Of a stretch of DNA of 64,000 nucleotides, positions 17,489 through 26,763 are shown piece by piece; within the stretch, counting starts at the first letter, position 1, and every line of letters begins with the position of its first letter. The DNA comes from Acetobacteraceae bacterium. GTDB taxonomy: Bacteria > Pseudomonadota > Alphaproteobacteria > Acetobacterales > Acetobacteraceae. The position numbers were made by a program, and so were the translations under genes. The notes below the pieces were generated by a model. The model made no database searches, was not told the origin of the DNA, and was given only the letters and a program-made list of their open reading frames with translations. The DNA is taken from the NCBI GenBank assembly GCA_947475245.1, contig CANJLW010000011.1, positions 1 to 64,000 on the forward strand, given 5' to 3'.

Positions 17489-19542
17489 GCCTCGGTCTCT
17501 CTGTTATCGGCCGGCGCGGGGCGGCGGGTGCGCAGCAGCATAAAGGCGGGGATGTCGTCGCCGAAGCCGACGACCGACGGCCCCAGATCGTCGTCGCGCC
17601 GAAAACGCTCCCGACGGGGATCGTCGCGGCGGCCCTCTTCTCGGCGTGGAGCGTCGAAGCGGGGGGCGCGATCGCGGTCCCGGGCGATGGGCAGTTCGGG
17701 CTGCGGCGCGCGGTCCGGGGACGGACGATCGCGGCCGCCGCGCGCGCGGGGCGCTTCATCGCGATCACGCGGGGGACGGGGTGTGTCGTCGCGCTCGCGC
17801 GCGGCGCGGGGGGCGTCGTCACGGACGCGCGGGGCTTCGTCTCGCACGCGAGGCGCTTCGTCGCGGACGCGGGGGGCGCGCTCTTTGGCGGGCTTTTCGC
17901 GATCGGCCGACTTGCCGCGCGGTTCGACTTTCTTGCGGGCGGGGCCGCGGCGGCGCTTGCGGCCGTCTTCTTCGGACCAATCGACGGGGTCGAGCCCCGC
18001 GACGATCATCGGCGGAATGACATGGCCGGTCAGTTTCTCGATGGCGGTGACCGCGTAGCGATCATCCGGCGCGGCGATGGTGAAGGCATGGCCTTCGAGA
18101 CCCGCGCGCCCGGTGCGGCCGATGCGATGGACGTAGTCTTCCGGGTGCTGCGGCACATCGAAATTGAACACATGCGACAGGCCGCCGATATCGAGACCGC
18201 GCGCGGCGACGTCGCTGCACACCAACAGCTTGAGCTCGCCGGCCTTGAATTTTTCCAGCGTCGAGAAACGCACGCTCTGCGCGAGATCGCCGTGCAGCGC
18301 GCCGGCGGCGAACTGGTGCTTGGTCAACGACTTGTACAGAATGTCCACATCGCGCTTGCGATTGCAGAAGATCAGCGCGTTCTGCACATTCTCGTTACGG
18401 ATCATCCGGCGCAGCGCTTCGCGCTTGTCGTGTTCGGCGACCAGGGCCAGGCCCTCCACGATCGTCGTGGCGACGGACGCCGGACGAGAGACCGTGATTT
18501 CCTTGGGATTTTGCAGAAACGCATCGGCGAGGCGACGAATTTCCGGCCCCATGGTGGCGGAGAAGAACAGCGTCTGATGGTTCGGCGGCAGCAGGGAGAC
18601 GATGCGTTCGACATCGGGAATGAAACCCATGTCGAGCATGCGGTCGGCCTCATCGATCACCAGGATCTTGGCGTCGGTCAGCAGGATGGAACCGCGGTCG
18701 AACATGTCGATCAACCGGCCCGGCGTGGCGATCAGCACGTCGACGCCGCGCATCAACACGTCTTTCTGATCCGACATGCTCTCGCCGCCGATGATCAGCG
18801 CGTGCGTCAGGTTCAGATACTTGCCGTACTGGATGAAGTTTTCCGCGACCTGCTGGGCGAGTTCGCGCGTCGGTTCCAGGATCAGGCTGCGCGGCATGCG
18901 GGCGCGGGCGCGGGAGCCGTCGAGGATGTCGAGCATCGGCAGGGTGAAACCGCCGGTCTTGCCGGTGCCGGTCTGCGCCACGCCCATCACGTCGCGGCCC
19001 ATCAGCACGAAGGGGATCGCCTGTTCCTGGATCGGCGTCGGGTGGCGATAGCCCATTTCGGAGATCGCGCGCACCACCGGTTCGGACAGGCCGAGATCGG
19101 CGAAGACGGGGCGGGCGGGTTCGGCGACTTCGGAGTCGCCGGAATAGGAACCGTCGGAAGCGAGGTAGGCGGCATAGCCGTCGTCGTCGTCCTCTTCGTC
19201 TTCCCGGTCGTCGGATTGGTCGTGTTCGTCGGATGCCGCGTGGGCGGTCGGCTGTGACTCCGGTTCCGGGGCCGGCTCGTCCCGCGGTGTGGCGGCGGCT
19301 TCGGTCGGCGTGGCTTCGATCTCCGCCACGACTGCGGGCGGGGCCGATGCTTCAACCGAGGGCGCTTCAACTGATGGCGTTTCCGGGAGGGGCGCTTCTG
19401 GAGGGGGCGCGTCCTCGGCGGGTAGTTCCTCGGCCGCTACCGGCGAGAGCGCCGCTGTCGCGGGGGCCGCGTCCGCGGCGGCCACGGGGGCGGAGTTTGC
19501 GTCGTCCGTCGGTTCCGCCGGGGCGGTCGTGGTATCGGTCAA
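17485..19542 (-). CDS. DEAD-box ATP-dependent RNA helicase (RhlE/DeaD-like) with disordered tails
   Basis: 685 residues. The helicase core spans about 145-510 and has all motifs: the Q motif around [28 protein letters not shown] in [16 protein letters not shown], and HRIGRTGR. A 140-residue N-terminal extension rich in Ala, Pro, Glu and Asp precedes it. The C-terminal tail is rich in Arg and Asp, with tandem RVRDEAP units and RDRDRAPR. Such tails bind RNA and promote condensates, so roles in ribosome assembly, cold adaptation or mRNA decay are likely. It leads the collinear run down to metC. Confidence 0.92.
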   Translation of the reverse strand: MTDTTTAPAEPTDDANSAPVAAADAAPATAALSPVAAEELPAEDAPPPEAPLPETPSVEAPSVEASAPPAVVAEIEATPTEAAATPRDEPAPEPESQPTAHAASDEHDQSDDREDEEDDDDGYAAYLASDGSYSGDSEVAEPARPVFADLGLSEPVVRAISEMGYRHPTPIQEQAIPFVLMGRDVMGVAQTGTGKTGGFTLPMLDILDGSRARARMPRSLILEPTRELAQQVAENFIQYGKYLNLTHALIIGGESMSDQKDVLMRGVDVLIATPGRLIDMFDRGSILLTDAKILVIDEADRMLDMGFIPDVERIVSLLPPNHQTLFFSATMGPEIRRLADAFLQNPKEITVSRPASVATTIVEGLALVAEHDKREALRRMIRNENVQNALIFCNRKRDVDILYKSLTKHQFAAGALHGDLAQSVRFSTLEKFKAGELKLLVCSDVAARGLDIGGLSHVFNFDVPQHPEDYVHRIGRTGRAGLEGHAFTIAAPDDRYAVTAIEKLTGHVIPPMIVAGLDPVDWSEEDGRKRRRGPARKKVEPRGKSADREKPAKERAPRVRDEAPRVRDEAPRVRDDAPRAARERDDTPRPPRDRDEAPRARGGRDRPSPDRAPQPELPIARDRDRAPRFDAPRREEGRRDDPRRERFRRDDDLGPSVVGFGDDIPAFMLLRTRRPAPADNRETEA

Positions 19543-19692
19543 TGTGGGTCCAGTCGGTTGCTTGGCCGAGGCCTTTGCCCCGACAGCCGCGCCGGGCCAT
19601 CGCGCATGTCGCGACAGCGCCCAGGGTGCGCGGTATGAGGCTGGGGTATCCGGAGAAACAGACGAAAAGTCAAGGTCAACGGGGATGCGCGA

Positions 19693-19950
19693 TCAACGAT
19701 AAACATCGCGCCGATGCCCGATCCGGATCACCAGAACCATCAGCACATCGTCGTGGAGCGTGTAGACCACGCGCCAGTCGCCGACGCGCAGGCGGTACTC
19801 GTCTGTCCCCTTCATGGCGGCGACGTTTGCGGCGTTCCACGGGTCGCGCGCGAGGCGAGCCAAACCTCGTAACACGCGCTCACGCACGGGTGGATCGAGT
19901 TGCAAAAGTTCCGCGCGCGCCGAGGACCGAAACTCGACGCGCCAGGTCAT
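19693..19950 (-). CDS. RelE/ParE-family toxin
   Basis: 85-residue protein starting MTWRVEF with the RelE fold signature: an N-terminal strand and helix (SSARAELLQL), then MKGTDEYRLRVGDWRVVYTL and a C-terminal strand ending GHRRDVYR. The conserved Arg of the RVGDWRV strand and the C-terminal His/Arg/Tyr fit ribosome-dependent mRNA interferases of the RelE subgroup. The start overlaps the antitoxin stop by 4 bases (ATGA), as is standard in toxin-antitoxin operons. Confidence 0.9.
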   Translation of the reverse strand: MTWRVEFRSSARAELLQLDPPVRERVLRGLARLARDPWNAANVAAMKGTDEYRLRVGDWRVVYTLHDDVLMVLVIRIGHRRDVYR

Positions 19951-20240
19951 GTCGAATCGGTCAGGTCGATGCCCAGTTCGCGCGCAATTTCTTCCATCGG
20001 AATCCCGGGCGGCCGCCCCTCCGCCTCCCACTGGGCGACGGCTTCCTTGGCCGCTCGGCTCCAATAGATGTCCTCGGCGGCGTCCAGTTCCTCCAGCGCG
20101 CGCAGGTCGTCGAGCGAGATCACGGCGGCCACCGGCGTGCCATCGCGGGTCAGCACGACGCGGCGATCGTCGCGTTCGACGATCGCAACGGCGTCGCGCA
20201 CGGGATCCACCGGCAGGGGCATGGTCACGGCTTCGGACAT
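19947..20240 (-). CDS. Phd/YefM-type antitoxin
   Basis: 97-residue protein starting MSEAVTMPLP. The middle has the Phd/YefM N-terminal pattern: an acidic-basic helix, RRVVLTRDGTPVAAVISLDDLRALEELD in part, that is, a DNA-binding fold with the VAVLxSxxDY-like strand. The C-terminal part (residues about 60-97) would wrap the toxin. The start is preceded by a good AAGGAG ribosome binding site. It is the first gene of the pair and should repress the operon together with the toxin. Confidence 0.87.
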   Translation of the reverse strand: MSEAVTMPLPVDPVRDAVAIVERDDRRVVLTRDGTPVAAVISLDDLRALEELDAAEDIYWSRAAKEAVAQWEAEGRPPGIPMEEIARELGIDLTDST

Positions 20241-20248
20241 GGCACTCG

Positions 20249-20278
20249 CTCCTTCGGCCTCAATATGGGTCGAAGGAG
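20249..20278. promoter_or_regulatory. Inverted repeat upstream of the antitoxin (candidate autoregulatory operator)
   Basis: Exact 8-bp arms ctccttcg and cgaaggag are separated by 14 bases. The arm nearest the antitoxin contains its ribosome binding site (AAGGAG on the minus strand), 8 bases before the ATG. Phd/YefM proteins commonly repress from inverted repeats at this place. It could equally act as an RNA hairpin that hides the ribosome binding site. Confidence 0.4.
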
Positions 20279-20317
20279 ACCAAAATGCGAGTGGATTTGC
20301 CGCCCCTGCCCCGCCGC

Positions 20318-21580
20318 TTATCGCGCCGGCGGGGTCAACCCGCCCGACGCCAGCAGTCGCGTCACGCCCGCCTCGTCGTAGCCAAGGACATCGCGCAGCA
20401 CTTCCTCGGTGTGTTCGCCCAACAGCGGAGAGCGCTTCACCTCCGTCGCGCTGGCCGACATTTTGATCGGGTTGCCGACGGTCAGGTATTTGCCGCGCGT
20501 GGGGTGATCGACCTCCACCACCGTGCCGGTTTCGCGCAGCGACGGTTCCTCGGCGATTTCCTTCATCGACAGGATCGGGCCGCAGGGGATGTCGTACTTG
20601 TTCAGAATGTCCATGGCCTCGAACTTCGTCTTGGTCATGGTCCAGGCTTCGATGACATCCCAGATGTGCCGCAGCCTGGGCAGGCGTGCCGGCGGCTTGG
20701 CATAGTCGGGGTCGGTCTTCCATTCCGGCTTGCCGATCACGTCGCAGATCGCTTCCCACACCGGCGCCTGGGCGATGAAGTAGATATAGGCGTTGGGATC
20801 GGTTTCCCACCCCTTGCACTTCAGGATCCAGCCGGGCTGCCCGCCGCCGGAGGCGTTGCCGGAGCGGGGCACGGTGTCGCCGAACGGCGTTTCCGGGTAT
20901 TGTGGGAACTCGGTCAGCGGGCCGTGCGCCAGGCGCTGCTGGTCGCGCAGCTTGACGCGGCACAGGTTCAGCACGCCGTCCTGCATGGCGACATCGACCT
21001 TTTGGCCGAGACCGGTGGCGGTGCGTTGATGCAGCGCGCAGACGATGCCCAGCGCCAGATGCAGCCCGGTGCCGGAATCGCCGATCTGCGCGCCGGTCAC
21101 GATCGGCGGGCCGTCGTCAAAGCCGGTGGTCGATGCCGCGCCGCCGGCGCATTGGGCGACGTTCTCGTAAACCTTGCAGTCTTCGTAGGGGCCCGGACCG
21201 AAGCCCTTGATGGAAGCCAGGATCATGCGCGGGTTCAGTTCCTGCACGCGTTCCCAGGTAAAGCCCATGCGATCCAACGCGCCGGGAGCGAAGTTTTCCA
21301 CCATCACGTCGCAGGTCCTGACCAGTGCTTCCAGCACTTCCTTACCGCCGGCATTGCGCCCGTCGATGGTGATGCTGCGCTTGTTATGGTTCAGCATCGT
21401 GAAGTACAGGCTGTCGACGCCCTTGATGTCCTGCAACTGGCCGCGAGTGATGTCGCCCGTGCCGGGACGTTCCACCTTGATGACGTCGGCGCCGAACCAG
21501 GCCAACAGCTGGGTGCAGGTCGGGCCGGACTGGACATGGGTGAAGTCCAGAATGCGGACGCCGTCGAGTGCTTTGCTCAT
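20318..21580 (-). CDS. frc: Formyl-CoA:oxalate CoA-transferase
   Basis: Class III CoA-transferase of 420 residues. It moves CoA from formyl-CoA to oxalate, giving oxalyl-CoA for the decarboxylase encoded next door. The catalytic aspartate is in [10 protein letters not shown], and the N-terminus [27 protein letters not shown] in part is typical, as are [10 protein letters not shown] and the glycine loop [11 protein letters not shown] that covers the active site. Neighbourhood with oxc (1 base apart) makes oxalate the probable substrate. Confidence 0.94.
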   Translation of the reverse strand: MSKALDGVRILDFTHVQSGPTCTQLLAWFGADVIKVERPGTGDITRGQLQDIKGVDSLYFTMLNHNKRSITIDGRNAGGKEVLEALVRTCDVMVENFAPGALDRMGFTWERVQELNPRMILASIKGFGPGPYEDCKVYENVAQCAGGAASTTGFDDGPPIVTGAQIGDSGTGLHLALGIVCALHQRTATGLGQKVDVAMQDGVLNLCRVKLRDQQRLAHGPLTEFPQYPETPFGDTVPRSGNASGGGQPGWILKCKGWETDPNAYIYFIAQAPVWEAICDVIGKPEWKTDPDYAKPPARLPRLRHIWDVIEAWTMTKTKFEAMDILNKYDIPCGPILSMKEIAEEPSLRETGTVVEVDHPTRGKYLTVGNPIKMSASATEVKRSPLLGEHTEEVLRDVLGYDEAGVTRLLASGGLTPPAR

Positions 21581-21581
21581 C

Positions 21582-23315
21582 TCATGCTCCTCCCTTTTTC
21601 GTCAGGGCGCTCTTGGGGTTCAGATTGCCGATATTGCCGCTTTCGGTGCCCGCTTTCGGGTCGATCACGGCGTTAATCAATGTCGGTTTGCCGGAGTCCA
21701 TCGCCGCGTCCACGGCGCGTTTCAGTTCATCGGGCGTGGTCGCGTTGACGCCGACGCCGCCGAAGCTCTCGATCATGCGATCGTAGCGCGATCCCGGCAC
21801 GAACATCGTGATCGCCGGGTCCTCGCCGCCACCGGGGTTGACGCCGTCGCCGCGGTAGATGCCGTCATTATTGAACACGACGACGCAGACCGGCAGCTTG
21901 TACCGGCAGATCGTTTCGACCTCCATGCCCGAAAAGCCGAAGGCGCTGTCGCCGACGATGGCGAGCACGGGGTTGCCGGTTTCGACCGTTGCCGCCACCG
22001 CGAAGCCCATGCCGATGCCCATCACGCCCCAGGTGCCGACGTCCAGACGCTTGCGGGGTCGATACATATCCACCACGCCGCGGGCCTGATCGAGCGTATT
22101 GGCGCCCTCGTTGACCAGAATGGCTTCCGGTCGTTCCTTGATCACATCGCGCAGCACGCGCAGCGCGGAATGATAGTCCATGGGGTTGGAGTTCTTGCCC
22201 AGGCGGGTGGCCATGCGGGCGATGTTCGACTCTTTCTTGGCATTGACGGACTCCGTCCAGGCGGCCGGCGGCGCGGGCCAGCGATCGCCCATGCCGCGCA
22301 GCAGTTCGGCCACGCAAGAACCGATATCGCCCACCAGCGGGGCGGCGATTTCGACGTTGCTGTCCATCTCGCGCGGTTCGATATCGATCTGGATGAATTT
22401 CTTCGATCCCGGCGCGCCCCATTGCTTGCCCTTGCCGTGGCTGAGCAGCCAGTTGAGGCGAGCGCCGACGAGCATGACGACGTCTGACTCAAGCAGGACG
22501 GTGGAACGGGCGGCGGCGGCGCATTGCGGATGCAGGTCGGGCAGCAGGCCCTTGGCCATGCTCATGGGAATGTAGGGAATGCCGCTTTTTTCGACCAGGG
22601 CGCGGATGGCGTCGTCGGCCTGGGCATAGGCGGCGCCCTTGCCCAGGATGATCAGCGGACGCTTGGCCTCCCGCAGCACATCGAGCGCGCGCGCGACGGC
22701 GGAAGGGCCGGGAATCTGGGCGGGCGCGGGGTCGATCACCTTGACCAGCGACCGCGCGCCGGCTTCGGCGGTGATCACCTGCCCCAGCAGCTTGGCGGGC
22801 AGATCGAGATAGACGCCGCCGGGACGGCCGGAAACCGCCGCGCGGATGGCGCGCGCGATGCCGATGCCGATATCCGCCGCGTGCAGGACCCGAAACGAGG
22901 CCTTGCACAGGGTTTTGGCGACGGCGAGCTGATCCATTTCCTCGTAGTCGCCCTGTTGCAGGTCGACGACCTCCCGCTCGGACGAGCCACTGATCAGGAT
23001 CATCGGGAAGCAGTTCGTGGTGGCGTTGGCGAGCGCGACCAGACCGTTCAGGAAGCCGGGGGCGGAGACGGTCAGGCAGATGCCCGGCGCCTTCGTCAGA
23101 AAGCCCGCGATGGCGGCGGCGTTGCCCGCGTTCTGCTCGTGCCGGAACGAGATCACCCGCATGCCGGACGCCTGCGCGAGGCGGCCCAGATCGGTGATCG
23201 GGATCCCCGGCACGGTATAGATCGTGTTAAGGCCGTTCAGCTTCAGCGCGTCGATGACCAGATGGAACCCATCCGTCATTTCGACGTCGGGTTCGGCGGT
23301 TGTTGCGTCCGACAT
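21582..23315 (-). CDS. oxc: Oxalyl-CoA decarboxylase
   Basis: Thiamine-diphosphate enzyme, 577 residues from the ATG at 23313-23315, which decarboxylates oxalyl-CoA to formyl-CoA. The catalytic Glu is in the early region [12 protein letters not shown], the ThDP/Mg motif reads [11 protein letters not shown], and [12 protein letters not shown] follows. [11 protein letters not shown] and the Y-x-E-M-D loop ([13 protein letters not shown]) are characteristic of Oxc. A GGAAGG ribosome binding site precedes the chosen ATG; an in-frame ATG at 23333 would overlap the regulator stop. The C-terminus ([10 protein letters not shown]) forms the lid over CoA in this family. Confidence 0.95.
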   Translation of the reverse strand: MSDATTAEPDVEMTDGFHLVIDALKLNGLNTIYTVPGIPITDLGRLAQASGMRVISFRHEQNAGNAAAIAGFLTKAPGICLTVSAPGFLNGLVALANATTNCFPMILISGSSEREVVDLQQGDYEEMDQLAVAKTLCKASFRVLHAADIGIGIARAIRAAVSGRPGGVYLDLPAKLLGQVITAEAGARSLVKVIDPAPAQIPGPSAVARALDVLREAKRPLIILGKGAAYAQADDAIRALVEKSGIPYIPMSMAKGLLPDLHPQCAAAARSTVLLESDVVMLVGARLNWLLSHGKGKQWGAPGSKKFIQIDIEPREMDSNVEIAAPLVGDIGSCVAELLRGMGDRWPAPPAAWTESVNAKKESNIARMATRLGKNSNPMDYHSALRVLRDVIKERPEAILVNEGANTLDQARGVVDMYRPRKRLDVGTWGVMGIGMGFAVAATVETGNPVLAIVGDSAFGFSGMEVETICRYKLPVCVVVFNNDGIYRGDGVNPGGGEDPAITMFVPGSRYDRMIESFGGVGVNATTPDELKRAVDAAMDSGKPTLINAVIDPKAGTESGNIGNLNPKSALTKKGGA

Positions 23316-23332
23316 TGGCCTGTTTCCTTCCA

Positions 23333-24211
23333 TTATGCGGTTCGGGTCGGCGTGTCCTCGACGGCGTCGAGGAAGTCGCCGAATTGTTCGACATGGGCGG
23401 CGAGGCCCATCGTGTGTTCGCGCACCAGGCGTTCCGCGAGGCCGGCGTCGCGATCGGCCAGGGCGGCGACGATGGCGCGGTGATCGGCGATGGAGCGGCG
23501 GGCGCGGTTATCCTGGGTCATGGTGACGGCGCGGACGGCGCGCATGTGGATGAACAGCGTATCGGTCAGCGCGGTCATCAGATCGACGCCGCCCAGGCGG
23601 ATGATCGCCTTATGGAACTGCATGTTGGCGTCGGAATACTCGCCGATCTGGCCGCTGGGATCGTCCTGAAACGCTTCGACGTATGACCGCAGCTCCGTCA
23701 GATCGGCGGCGGTGACGATGGGGGCGGCAAGCCGAGCGGCCATGCTTTCGATGGCGGCCCAGACGGTGATCATTTCGACGATTTCGCGCTTGGATTTTCG
23801 GACCACATGGATGCCGCGGCGCGGGATGGAACGGACGAAGCCTTCCTGTTCCAGGACCGAAAGGGCTTCGCGGATCGGGGTCCGGCTGACGCCGAGGTCT
23901 TCCGACAATTGCCGCTCGTCCAGCCGGATGTCGTCGGTTCGGCCGTAGATATCCATGTCCATGATGGCGCGCTTGATCGCCTCGCACGCCTGTTTGCGCA
24001 GGCCGAGGGTGATATCGAGCGGTTCAATCCGCAGCCTGGGCTGGGTGGATCGGAGGGCGGTCGGGTCGCGCAGCGTCGTTTGCCTTGGCGTTACTCTGGC
24101 ATACGGTATATTGTATACCAGAACCGTCAAGGCCCGCGGATCGGGTTCGGGACGATTTTTAATACGTTGCGCGAGATTCGGGACAATGCTAGCACCCGCC
24201 ACAACCGCCAT
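23333..24211 (-). CDS. GntR-family regulator, FCD subfamily (probable oxalate-module regulator)
   Basis: Winged-helix domain beginning near [14 protein letters not shown] and containing [29 protein letters not shown], followed by an all-helical FCD effector domain with metal-binding histidines ([20 protein letters not shown]). FCD regulators sense small carboxylates, so oxalate, formate or a CoA-derived product is a natural ligand. The start is uncertain: the only upstream ATG is at 24211, which would place about 70 unconserved residues, and a palindromic operator candidate, inside the coding region. A non-ATG start nearer 24060 is possible. It lies 17 bases before oxc and probably shares its transcript. 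Confidence 0.85.
   Translation of the reverse strand: MAVVAGASIVPNLAQRIKNRPEPDPRALTVLVYNIPYARVTPRQTTLRDPTALRSTQPRLRIEPLDITLGLRKQACEAIKRAIMDMDIYGRTDDIRLDERQLSEDLGVSRTPIREALSVLEQEGFVRSIPRRGIHVVRKSKREIVEMITVWAAIESMAARLAAPIVTAADLTELRSYVEAFQDDPSGQIGEYSDANMQFHKAIIRLGGVDLMTALTDTLFIHMRAVRAVTMTQDNRARRSIADHRAIVAALADRDAGLAERLVREHTMGLAAHVEQFGDFLDAVEDTPTRTA
24105..24119. promoter_or_regulatory. Palindromic operator candidate for the FCD-GntR regulator
   Basis: GGTATATTGTATACC has perfect 6-bp arms around a 3-base centre. A related half site, TGGCATAC, sits directly to its left. FCD-type regulators commonly bind TGGTATACAA-like palindromes. It lies about 160 bases from the divergent sensor gene and upstream of the conserved part of the regulator, so it could control the regulator-oxc-frc unit. 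Confidence 0.6.
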
Positions 24212-24279
24212 CGGGGACAGTTCGCGACAATGCGCGCCTTGCCAGACCGAACGACGTTCAGACTCGAAGGGTTAACGCC

Positions 24280-25866
24280 ATGAGCGGCAGCAATCAGCGG
24301 CGCCGCCGGCGTTCAGGGTCTACGTCCCGACGGTACAAACCTTCGGAACTCGTCCCGATCCAGCCGCGCAGCCGGCGGAAAATCGATACGCCGGAACTGC
24401 TCGCCAGCGGCGCGGTCGGCTTAGTGGCGATCATGCTGATCGTGCTGATCTGGATCGTGACGGGGCGCGCGATCAACGAACAACGCACCGACATCCGCGA
24501 ACGCGTCGAATACGCCCTGGCCGGCCAGGCCGCGACGCTGGCGGAGGAAGTGCGCCTCGAACTGCAAATCATCGACCAGAGCCTGACCGTGCTGCAGAAC
24601 GCGTGGAAGCTGGGTCCGGACAAATTCAAGCTGACGGAATGGGAAAAGCAGCTTCCCGCGTTGACCGCCGTCGCCAACGACATCTTCATCGCCGACGAAA
24701 AGCGGATCATTCGCCAGGGCACCATCCCGGCGTCGATCGGTCAGGGCATCGGCGCCGCCTATGTCAACTTCCCGCACGGATCGCTGGAGAAGTTCGCCGC
24801 CGACGGCTCCAAGGACGGCGACTCCCGCTCCGTCATCGCCCAGGCCGGTTCGACAATCGACGCGCGCCTGTTCCTGATGTACGTCGTGCGCCCGCTGGGC
24901 GAACCGAAGGGGTGGCTGATCGGGGCGTCGTATCGTTCCGCCGAACTGACGCGCGTCTATTCCAAGACGGTGCACGGTTTCAACGGCGTGACCGCGTTGA
25001 TCGATACCAAGCGCGGCGGCCTGCAGGCGATCGCCGGCCCGTCGGCGCGACGGCCCAAGGTCGACGTGCAGAAGTCGGTTATGTTCGAGGCGATGCAGAA
25101 AGCCGAATTCGGCATCTGGACCGGCGAGACCGCGATGGACGGCGTCGGCCGCATCCACGCCTATCACAAGGTACCCGGGCGCGACATGATGGTCGTGATC
25201 GGCACCGTCACCGCCCAGGCCATGGCACCCGCCGAAAACCTCGCGAACGGGGCGAACGCGCTGGCGATGGTCGGCTCCGTGCTGGTGCTGTCGATCGGCG
25301 GCGTCGTGCTGTTCGAGTTGTTTACCCTGCGGTCCAACCGTCGTCGTCAGCGCACGTTCGAACGGAACGAAGCCAATCTGGAAGCCGCGCGCACCGATCT
25401 CGGCACGATGCGCGCGCATGCGATCCTGGCCGCCGCGCAACTGCGCGCGGTGCTGGAAGGCGCGTCGGACGGGATCGCGATGATCGATGCGGCGATGCGG
25501 CTGTCCGGCTGGACACCGCGCTTCGCGCTGGCCTGCGGCTTACCGCCGGAAGCCCTGCGGGAGGGTCTGCCGATCGACGAGCTGCTGCGTCAGCAGGCCC
25601 GCGCCGGCGTGTTCGGTCCGGTCGCGGACATCGAGACCGAGGTCCTGCGTCGACAGACGGCGCTGCAATCCGGCGGACAGGCCGAATCGCTGACGCAGAT
25701 CGGGCCGCAAGGACAGCCGATCAGGGTGCATGCGCGCCCGGTCGCGGAAGGCGGGCTGGTCATGATCCTGGGCGATCTCGACAACTGGCGCCCGGTCGTG
25801 ATGCAGGCCGCCAAGCCTGTCGAACCGATCCCCGCCGCGAACGGCGCCGAAACCGATCAGTGGTAG
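24280..25866 (+). CDS. Membrane sensor with periplasmic Cache-like domain and C-terminal PAS domain, no output domain
   Basis: 528 residues. A basic N-terminus precedes the first membrane helix (about 41-61). The periplasmic part (about 62-327) looks like a double-Cache sensor: a long helix (ADLRERVEYAL-like), then DIFIADEKRIIRQGTIP and GVTALIDTKRGG. The second membrane helix is at about 328-348, followed by a helical linker. A PAS-7-like domain spans roughly 385-510 (LEGASDGIAMIDAAMRLSGW). The protein ends there; I see no histidine kinase, GGDEF, EAL or chemotaxis signalling domain, so the partner is unknown. Its stop lies 5 bases from the convergent gene. Confidence 0.75.
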   Translation: MSGSNQRRRRRSGSTSRRYKPSELVPIQPRSRRKIDTPELLASGAVGLVAIMLIVLIWIVTGRAINEQRTDIRERVEYALAGQAATLAEEVRLELQIIDQSLTVLQNAWKLGPDKFKLTEWEKQLPALTAVANDIFIADEKRIIRQGTIPASIGQGIGAAYVNFPHGSLEKFAADGSKDGDSRSVIAQAGSTIDARLFLMYVVRPLGEPKGWLIGASYRSAELTRVYSKTVHGFNGVTALIDTKRGGLQAIAGPSARRPKVDVQKSVMFEAMQKAEFGIWTGETAMDGVGRIHAYHKVPGRDMMVVIGTVTAQAMAPAENLANGANALAMVGSVLVLSIGGVVLFELFTLRSNRRRQRTFERNEANLEAARTDLGTMRAHAILAAAQLRAVLEGASDGIAMIDAAMRLSGWTPRFALACGLPPEALREGLPIDELLRQQARAGVFGPVADIETEVLRRQTALQSGGQAESLTQIGPQGQPIRVHARPVAEGGLVMILGDLDNWRPVVMQAAKPVEPIPAANGAETDQW

Positions 25867-25871
25867 GTCGG

Positions 25872-26699
25872 CTACCGGCTGTTCAGTTCGCGGAACAGCC
25901 CATTCAGTTCGGCGAAGGGCGTCGCGGCGGCAACGCGGGTGAACGTGCCTGACTCCAACGCCTCCCGCGCCGCGTCGATATAGGCGGTGAAGGCCGTCCG
26001 CACGGTGCCGCTGCCGACGCTGACCCGCCTGACGCCGATCTCCGCCAGTTCCGCCATGTTTGGTCGCCAGGTGCCCAGCCCGACGACCAGCGCGACCGGG
26101 CGATGCAGTTCGGCGACGACGGCGCGCACCGCGTCCCTGTCCGGCAGACCCGGGGCCATCAGGCAATCAGCGCCGGCATCCTGATAGGCGCGCAGCCGAA
26201 CGATGACTTCGTTCAGATCGTGGTGCCCGTGCATGAACGCATCGCAGCGCGCGGTGATCATCAATCCCCCCACCGCCGCCCGCACCGCCGCCCTGACCCG
26301 CGCCACGGCCAGCGGCAACGCATAAAGCGAGCGATCCGCCCGTCCCGTGGCATCCTCGATCGATCCGCCGGCAAGGCCGGCCGCCGCGGCCTGCCGCATC
26401 GTCTCCGCCACCGTGTCCGGATCGTCGCCGAAGCCGTTCTCCAGATCGGCGTTGACCGGCACGTCGACGGCGCGGGCGATGGCGCCGAAGGCACCGACGA
26501 TCTCGTCGCGCGTCAGCAGCCCGGCGGCGTCGGGCCGCCCCGTGGAAAACGCCAACCCGGCGGAGGATGTGTCGATACCGGGATAGCCGAGATGCGCCGC
26601 GAGGCGGCCGGTGCCGACATCCCAGGCCGCGCCCAGCAGAACGGGACCGGGGCCGGCATGCAGGGCGCGAAGGCGGTCGGAAGGCGATTGCGTGGGCAT
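25872..26699 (-). CDS. Isocitrate lyase/phosphoenolpyruvate mutase family enzyme
   Basis: 275-residue TIM-barrel protein from the ATG at 26697-26699, which has a GGAG ribosome binding site at the right distance. Superfamily signs are DTSSAGLAFSTGRPD, NADLENGFGDDPD, GGSIEDATGR and TARCDAFMHG, with the acidic metal-binding residues. Members cleave or form C-C or P-C bonds on oxoacids (2-methylisocitrate, oxaloacetate, phosphonopyruvate). The lyase motif KKCGH of true isocitrate lyase is absent. The exact substrate cannot be told; oxaloacetate hydrolase/decarboxylase-like activity would fit the oxalate neighbourhood but is speculation. Confidence 0.82.
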   Translation of the reverse strand: MPTQSPSDRLRALHAGPGPVLLGAAWDVGTGRLAAHLGYPGIDTSSAGLAFSTGRPDAAGLLTRDEIVGAFGAIARAVDVPVNADLENGFGDDPDTVAETMRQAAAAGLAGGSIEDATGRADRSLYALPLAVARVRAAVRAAVGGLMITARCDAFMHGHHDLNEVIVRLRAYQDAGADCLMAPGLPDRDAVRAVVAELHRPVALVVGLGTWRPNMAELAEIGVRRVSVGSGTVRTAFTAYIDAAREALESGTFTRVAAATPFAELNGLFRELNSR

Positions 26700-26763
26700 C
26701 GGCAGGCTCCATCGATCCATCAAAAGCGTGGACAATTTCCGCACGATGCGGCAACAAGTCGGT

